A DNA stretch of 44,117 nucleotides from an uncultured Roseburia sp. (GTDB lineage Bacteria > Bacillota > Clostridia > Lachnospirales > Lachnospiraceae), in contig CAMUGE010000025.1 of the NCBI GenBank assembly GCA_947088345.1, forward strand, positions 1-44,117. Direction: 5' to 3'. A program made the translations under genes and the position numbers. Each line of letters begins with the position of its first letter. Within the stretch, counting starts at the first letter, position 1. Positions 38,845-44,117 of the stretch are shown piece by piece. The notes under the pieces are model-generated. The model had not been told where the DNA came from and made no database searches. It saw only the letters and a list, made by a program, of their open reading frames with translations.

Positions 38845-39534
38845 ATGGAAACGTGGATTGTTGAAACAAAAAATCTGAAAAAATATTATCAGTTAGGAAC
38901 AAACATTGTAAAGGCGCTGGATGGAGTAAACTTTAAAGTAAGACGCGAAGAATTTGTCGCTGTCATAGGAAAGTCGGGTAGTGGAAAGAGTACGCTGATT
39001 CACATGATCGGCGGTCTGGACACACCGACGGAGGGAGACGTCATTGTTGCCGGAAAGCATCTGGCAGGACTTACGAGAGATCAGCTTGCAGTGTTTCGCA
39101 GAAGAAAAACAGGCTTTGTTTTTCAAAGTTATAATCTTGTTCCGGATTTGAATGTATATGAAAATATCATTTTACCTGTTGAATTGGATGGAAAACGTGT
39201 AGACAAAGAGTTTGTGGATAACCTTGTTGACTTTTTACAGTTAGAAGAAAAGAGAGAGGCGTTGCCGAATACTCTTTCGGGAGGCCAGCAGCAGAGAGTA
39301 GCGATTGCACGTGCAATTGCGGCGAAACCGGAAATACTTTTGTGTGACGAACCGACCGGAAATCTGGACACTGCGACCAGTCATGATGTAATGGGACTTT
39401 TAAAGATTGTTGCGAAGCAGTTTGGACAGACAATTGTTTTAATTACCCATGATAATGATATTGCACAGATGGCAGACAGAATTGTCAGAATTGAGGATGG
39501 GAAGATTGTGAGAGGAAGTGATTTTCATGATTAA
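38845..39534 (+). CDS. ABC transporter ATPase (LolD/MacB/BceA type)
   Basis: The Walker A motif is GKSGSGKST at residues 42-50. The Q-loop is in [19 protein letters not shown], the signature is [16 protein letters not shown], and Walker B with the catalytic glutamate is [12 protein letters not shown]. The H-loop is in VLITHDND. At 229 residues it is of the FtsE/LolD/MacB class that partners FtsX-type permeases. The start at 38845 follows AAGGAG. It overlaps the permease gene by 8 bases and lies downstream of the two-component pair. Confidence 0.95.
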   Translation: METWIVETKNLKKYYQLGTNIVKALDGVNFKVRREEFVAVIGKSGSGKSTLIHMIGGLDTPTEGDVIVAGKHLAGLTRDQLAVFRRRKTGFVFQSYNLVPDLNVYENIILPVELDGKRVDKEFVDNLVDFLQLEEKREALPNTLSGGQQQRVAIARAIAAKPEILLCDEPTGNLDTATSHDVMGLLKIVAKQFGQTIVLITHDNDIAQMADRIVRIEDGKIVRGSDFHD

Positions 39535-42055
39535 AAATAATAATCAAAAAGCAGTTAACCGTATGGCGAAAAGAAATATAAGAAGCAACGGCCGGCGCAG
39601 CCTGACAATGATAGCTGCAGTGATGTTGTCATCCTTTTTGTTGTTTTGCGTTTTATCTGTCGGTGGAACATATTTGAACATGAGCAAATTACAGAATATT
39701 CGCTTGAACGGGGCTGATTTTGATGCAATTATGTACGGAGTGACGGAGGAACAAAAAGAGATATTGGAGAAAGATGAGGATGTAGAGAAGTTTGGAATTC
39801 TGACGCTTGCCGGAGCGGTGAAAGAGACTGCGATGGACAAAACGCCCGGCGTCGGTCTGCTGTATGCAGATCAGGTATTATGGAATGATATGATGGCGCC
39901 GGCGAGACGTTATACAGAAGGCAGGTATCCGACAGACGAAAATGAAATTATGGTTACAGAGAAAGCGTTGGAAAAGTGTGGTTTTCAACAGAAAAAAATC
40001 GGAGATCAAATTACGTTTGTGTTTGAAGTGAAAGAGAAAAAACAGCAAAAAACGTTTCGGATATCCGGTATCTGGGATGGGTATGGGGATACGGCTCAGT
40101 TCTATGTTTCAAAAGAATTTTGTGAGAAACAGAAAATAGATGAACTTTATAACGGCCGTTGTGATATTTCTTTTCACAGAAAATGGATGTCACAAAACGA
40201 TCAGCAGGCATTTATGGATCATATGAAACTGAAAAAATCACAACGTTTCTTTTATGTCTATGAGTACGGAAATGCCGTGGAAATTTTTTGGGGACTGGTT
40301 GGAATTATACTGGCGACTTGTCTGAGTGCATATCTGTTAATTTATAATATCATGTATTTATCCGTGGCAGGTAATATAAGATATTACGGGCTGTTACAGA
40401 CGATTGGTATGACAGGAAAGCAAATCAGACGATTAATGAGACAGCAAATGAGTTGGATTGGCGGAATCGGGATTGCAATGGGGCTTTTGATTGGAAGCTG
40501 CGTTTCCTTTTTCCTGATTCCGGTTGTGGTAGAGACTCTCGGAACGCGGCAGGGGCAGACGGGAGAAATTCAGGTATCGTTTCATCCGGTAATATTTCTT
40601 CTGACGATTGCGATTACTGGTGTAACCGTTTGGTATGCAGCAAGAAAACCGACACAGATTGCTGTGACCAGTTCTCCAATTGAAGCGTTGGGATATCGTA
40701 CTGTTTCGGGTGTGAGAAGAAGCCGTAAGACGGGAAAAGGAAGTGTAATTTGGCGGATGGCGACGGAACAGCTGACGAGGAATAAGAAAAAAACATGGAT
40801 CACAATGTTATCATTGGCATCCAGTCTTTCTATATTTGTTTGCTTCGTGACTTTGCTTCATACACAGTCAGCCAGAGAGTACGCATTTAACTATATGGGA
40901 CTTGATATGGTGGTTCGCAATGATACGATTCGAAATGTTTTTGCAGAGAAAGAAGACGGCGGACAGGAACAGCTGAAAGGGATAAAACAGATTTTAAACA
41001 ATGAAATTCTGGAACAAATAGAAAAAACGCAGGGAATCGCGGAGGTGCTTCCCGTAAGTTGTGTATCGACGGTGGTACCATGGGAACCGGAAGTGGCAGA
41101 TGTGTGGATGCGGGAGTTTTATGAAACATGGATGGATGTTCCTTATGAAGATGATATTGAGGAGTACAAAGAAAATCCAAAAAACTTCGGAACGTCGTTA
41201 GTGGGAATTACAAAAACGGATTTTCGCGCATTGAACGCAGAATTGGAGGAGCCTGTCGATGAGGAAGCATTTTTAAAAGGAGAAACCTGTATTTTGTATC
41301 GAAATGGTTTGTTTGGGTTAAGAGACAGCGACATAACAGGAAAGACAATTCATTGTGCAGAATATGGGAATACGGCTCACAAGCGTTCTTTTAAAATTGC
41401 AGCATTGACAGATATCGATGATTATACGGCATTACCTGGATATCTTCCTGTTATGATTGTGATTGATCAGGCGGTAACTAATTTTGTGAATGAGCCGATT
41501 ATATTTAAAGCAGGGATTCGATATGAAGAGGAGTTTGATGAAAGAACAGAACAAGCAATTCAGAAAATTTTGACGGACAGTCCGGGTGCAAAAGACTACT
41601 CATGGGATTCTAAAATCGAACAGGCTGCTCATGTGAAAAAAGCACAGGGACATATGATGGAAGTAGGACTTGGAATTGCAGTTATCTTAGCTATTATTGG
41701 TTTTATGAATTACGTGAATACTTCTGTTGGCAATATGAACAACCGCCGTAAGGAGATTTCTATCATTGAAAGTATAGGAATGACAGAACGTCAGGCAAGA
41801 AAAATGCTGATACTGGAAGGAATACTATACGCGACAGGCGTGTTATTTCTGACGTTAACTGCAGGGCTTGGAATCACATACGGCGTATATCAGTCGATGA
41901 ACTATATGGGAGCAGAGTTTTGGTTTCCGACGATTCCATTTTTGAGTGCGGCGGCTGTATTATTGGCAGTATGTATCGCAGTTCCATTGTCTGCTTATCA
42001 GGGATTGGAAAAGAGAGGGAGTCTGGTGGAGAGGATTCGCGTAGAAGTGGAATAG
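39527..42055 (+). CDS. FtsX-type ABC permease (842 aa)
   Basis: The protein has two FtsX domains, with membrane helices near residues 25-45, 255-285, 310-335, 350-370, 430-450 and three near the C-terminus. Large extracellular regions lie between helix 1 and 2 (about 45-250) and between the two halves. Typical phrases are RYYGLLQTIGMTGKQIRRLM and ISIIESIGMTERQARKMLIL. Such permeases do not import. They use ATP to drive mechanical work across the envelope, for example removing antimicrobial peptides or lipids. The ATG at 39527 follows AGAGGAAG; a GTG three codons earlier is less likely. Confidence 0.92.
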   Translation: MIKNNNQKAVNRMAKRNIRSNGRRSLTMIAAVMLSSFLLFCVLSVGGTYLNMSKLQNIRLNGADFDAIMYGVTEEQKEILEKDEDVEKFGILTLAGAVKETAMDKTPGVGLLYADQVLWNDMMAPARRYTEGRYPTDENEIMVTEKALEKCGFQQKKIGDQITFVFEVKEKKQQKTFRISGIWDGYGDTAQFYVSKEFCEKQKIDELYNGRCDISFHRKWMSQNDQQAFMDHMKLKKSQRFFYVYEYGNAVEIFWGLVGIILATCLSAYLLIYNIMYLSVAGNIRYYGLLQTIGMTGKQIRRLMRQQMSWIGGIGIAMGLLIGSCVSFFLIPVVVETLGTRQGQTGEIQVSFHPVIFLLTIAITGVTVWYAARKPTQIAVTSSPIEALGYRTVSGVRRSRKTGKGSVIWRMATEQLTRNKKKTWITMLSLASSLSIFVCFVTLLHTQSAREYAFNYMGLDMVVRNDTIRNVFAEKEDGGQEQLKGIKQILNNEILEQIEKTQGIAEVLPVSCVSTVVPWEPEVADVWMREFYETWMDVPYEDDIEEYKENPKNFGTSLVGITKTDFRALNAELEEPVDEEAFLKGETCILYRNGLFGLRDSDITGKTIHCAEYGNTAHKRSFKIAALTDIDDYTALPGYLPVMIVIDQAVTNFVNEPIIFKAGIRYEEEFDERTEQAIQKILTDSPGAKDYSWDSKIEQAAHVKKAQGHMMEVGLGIAVILAIIGFMNYVNTSVGNMNNRRKEISIIESIGMTERQARKMLILEGILYATGVLFLTLTAGLGITYGVYQSMNYMGAEFWFPTIPFLSAAAVLLAVCIAVPLSAYQGLEKRGSLVERIRVEVE

Positions 42056-42168
42056 AAAGACGCCGGAGTTTTCCTTGCCAGAAACGGAAGCGTACAGTAT
42101 AATAAGAGCAGGCAGAAAATGATAATTTTAGAAACAGCGTAAAATAGGATGAACAGGAAGGAGATGGA

Positions 42169-44117
42169 ATGTTGAAAAGGAGAGTAAAACAATTTGTTTG
42201 CGCAGTGATGGCTGCCGCAGTAATGTTTGGAGGATTGCATGTGCCGGTCACGGCATACGCCGGGGGAAACATACCGCAGACAGCAGATGGCCGGCTTGCC
42301 GATGATGCGGGTGTCACCGTTACAACAAGAGGCGAGTTTATGAATGCTCTGCAGCAGCGCAAAAGTCCTATTCTTGTGCAGGGACTGATTGTTATAGGAG
42401 AAGAGGCAGACGCCAACGGCAGAATGCTGCCGGTCATGATTCCGGAACATACACTGATTCAGGGCACACCCGGCAGTGAAATTTGCTCCAGAAGTCCTGT
42501 TCAGCTGGAAGGCGACGGTGTTTGTTTTAAGGATGTCAAGCTGACATTTGAATCCTCCGATGCACTGGGAAGCGTTCCGCACAGGGAAATTTTTCTTGCC
42601 GGGCACAGTCTTACGCTGGATGGCGTGAATACGTATCTGGATGGCGAAGCGAATCTTGGCCCGTTCGGAGGCACGGAAAAAGAGCTGCTTCCGACGGTGT
42701 ATGCGGGCGGGTATTCTAATACCACAGTATCCGAAAACGCTTCGTTGACTGTGAAAAATTCCGGCAGTGAAACGATGTTTCAGGCAATCTATATGGGACA
42801 TGAAGCAGGGATTGACAATAAGGCGTCTTATTCGGGCAGAGCTGTTTTAAATCTGGACGCTGATGTAACGGTACGGGAAGTGATTGACACGAGCCGGAAC
42901 AGTCAGGCGGAAATTAACATTTCAGGAGCAGGCAATCAATATGCAAAAGCAAAGTCGTTTATTGGGAATGAAAATACCACGCTGACGTTAAACAGTATTT
43001 TTATCGAAGCGGCGGAGCTGCGAAGTATCGGAACTGTTGTGTTACAGGAGAATGCATGTCTGTCGCCCAAAACAGAGACGTTAAACAATGTGGTGTTAAA
43101 GAGCGGCGCGTGTCTGGATTTTAATGCTGTGACAGACGCAGTCGTGACCGGAGACTTTATCGGGGAGGAAATGCAGGAAGCAGAACCGTGCATACTTGTG
43201 TTAAATACGAACGGTTCTCTTACAGTCCGTGGAAATGTGACAGGGTCCACGCTGTTTCAGACAGGGCATCGATTGTTTCCAGGCGTACTTCTGTCGGACA
43301 GAACCTACATATTTGCAGATGCGGGGAGTGGGGCAGAGCCGGAATTTGTGCTGGCGCAGAAGTATATAGAGAGCGGTTTTGAACTGGTTTATAATGCGGG
43401 TGAGTGGACTGTGCATGGGGAACCTGTGATTTCCTCTGAGATCAGTCATATCAGTATTCCGTATGCACCATCCATGGTTGATTTGAGAAAGATTGTGCAG
43501 ACGGATGACGGGACAGTTCCAGATGAAAGCGTGTATTTTGAGATAACCTGGTATGATACAAAGGGCGAGGCGTTCAGCCACAGTGATGTGAGCGATTATT
43601 TCATGTTTTATGAAGACGATTATGTCATTCGTATCCGCACGGATTACTGGGAGAGTGATGCGGCCGATATTTTGGAGTGCACGGACTGGTTTTTGCCTGT
43701 TTCACTTACCGCATCTTCACAGAACCCCGGAAGATATTATCTGCAGGCCTACGAGGGGGCGCAGCCGGGAGATTACACCTTTTTATTCTGCTCCGAGTAT
43801 TTTGAGGGTGAGTTGAATACAGTGGCCGATGTAAAAGCGCTGAAAAGTAAGGTGCTTGCACAAAAACGTGTGGTTTTTTACGATCAGGATATAGAGGAAC
43901 CTGACAAACCGGAGCATCAGCACAGCTATGAGTCGGCGATAACAAAAGAGCCGACCTGTACGCAAGCCGGGGTGAAGACGTATACCTGTGCCTGCAAGGA
44001 CAGCTACACGGAACCGATTGCGGCATTGGGCCATCAGGAAGTGACAGATCCGGCCATAGAGCCGACGCAGACAGAACCGGGAAAGACGCAGGGGAGTCAC
44101 TGCGGCGTGTGTCATGA
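42169..44117 (+). CDS. Large secreted surface protein, 3' end beyond window (first 649 codons)
   Basis: AGGAAGGAGATGGA precedes the ATG. A signal peptide (KRRVKQFVCAVMAAAVMFGG, cleavage after TAYA around residue 31) is followed by about 400 residues of beta-helix-like sequence, with repeated short strands such as SLTVKNSG, AVLNLDADVTV, TTLTLNSIFI and SLTVRGNVTG. From about residue 580 cysteine-containing repeats begin: HSYESAITKEPTCTQAGVKT, then YTCACKDSYTEPIAALGH and SHCGVC. This C-T-x-x-G-x-x-x-Y-T-C style of repeat is frequent in clostridial cell-surface proteins. The right end of the window cuts the gene, so anchoring and further domains are unknown. Confidence 0.85.
   Translation, partial: MLKRRVKQFVCAVMAAAVMFGGLHVPVTAYAGGNIPQTADGRLADDAGVTVTTRGEFMNALQQRKSPILVQGLIVIGEEADANGRMLPVMIPEHTLIQGTPGSEICSRSPVQLEGDGVCFKDVKLTFESSDALGSVPHREIFLAGHSLTLDGVNTYLDGEANLGPFGGTEKELLPTVYAGGYSNTTVSENASLTVKNSGSETMFQAIYMGHEAGIDNKASYSGRAVLNLDADVTVREVIDTSRNSQAEINISGAGNQYAKAKSFIGNENTTLTLNSIFIEAAELRSIGTVVLQENACLSPKTETLNNVVLKSGACLDFNAVTDAVVTGDFIGEEMQEAEPCILVLNTNGSLTVRGNVTGSTLFQTGHRLFPGVLLSDRTYIFADAGSGAEPEFVLAQKYIESGFELVYNAGEWTVHGEPVISSEISHISIPYAPSMVDLRKIVQTDDGTVPDESVYFEITWYDTKGEAFSHSDVSDYFMFYEDDYVIRIRTDYWESDAADILECTDWFLPVSLTASSQNPGRYYLQAYEGAQPGDYTFLFCSEYFEGELNTVADVKALKSKVLAQKRVVFYDQDIEEPDKPEHQHSYESAITKEPTCTQAGVKTYTCACKDSYTEPIAALGHQEVTDPAIEPTQTEPGKTQGSHCGVCH

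Noticed and set aside
41143-42801. Minus-strand ORFs of 63-267 codons at the right end
   Set aside because: They are antisense to the ABC permease and the surface protein, both of which have strong ribosome binding sites and recognisable domains.
1-44117. CRISPR arrays, tRNA and rRNA genes
   Set aside because: No regularly spaced repeats, tRNA-like cloverleaf ends or rRNA-like stretches were noticed on either strand; a tool-based scan could still find a degenerate tRNA.

Overview
The window looks like chromosomal DNA of an endospore-forming, low-to-mid GC Clostridia, most likely Lachnospiraceae or a close relative. This is inferred from strong AGGAGG-type ribosome binding sites, a GerMN lipoprotein, a Csp-like cytoplasmic subtilase, comEA/comEC/holA and the general protein flavour. 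No rRNA or tRNA gene is present to confirm it.

Left third (1-14,200) is accessory, phage-derived and partly degenerate. It opens with what looks like a complete Fst/Ldr-type type I toxin-antitoxin cassette (1-263), followed by a frameshifted IS1182-family remnant joined to a scrap of a phage gene (386-1593). Then come an XRE regulator and a phage lysis/structural cluster: a tail-like protein with a C-terminal Big2 domain, a holin and a CHAP endolysin. This cluster was tandemly duplicated and then decayed in a complementary way (2135-5247). Next are a tail-assembly chaperone pair with a -1 slippery site (5530-5985), a RelB/YoeB toxin-antitoxin pair, and the collapsed remains of a mec-like locus (MecA_N-type PBP and BlaR1 fragments with a BlaI-like operator, 6964-7781).

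The most unusual block is 8087-14191. A 914-residue protein carries the TDGAG and DVDGD signatures of the two-barrel RNA polymerase superfamily that includes eukaryotic RNA-dependent RNA polymerases and phage SPbeta YonO. It sits in an operon with an HU-like protein and an unknown protein. A sigma-like factor and a DUF262 protein are transcribed divergently. The shared intergenic region has a consensus promoter (TTGACA-17-TATAAT) and two LexA/SOS-like boxes. My main hypothesis is a damage-inducible, phage-derived transcription module.

Middle (14,373-29,526) is ordinary core genome. It holds argG, divergent from argC-GNAT-argJ-argB-argD with ArgR-like boxes, then a solute-binding protein. After that comes comEA, an OmpR/HisKA two-component pair, a GerMN lipoprotein, comEC and holA.

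Right third (29,523-44,117) contains a metal-efflux operon (small HMA protein, P1B-ATPase, ArsR regulator) behind an operator-containing promoter, and a Csp-like S8 protease. A small accessory pocket follows, with a Shedu-like DUF4263 nuclease, a DUF6891 protein and gene scraps. Last are a two-component system whose kinase lacks membrane segments, its ABC transporter, and the first 649 codons of a large secreted surface protein that runs off the window. No CRISPR array, rRNA or tRNA gene was recognised.
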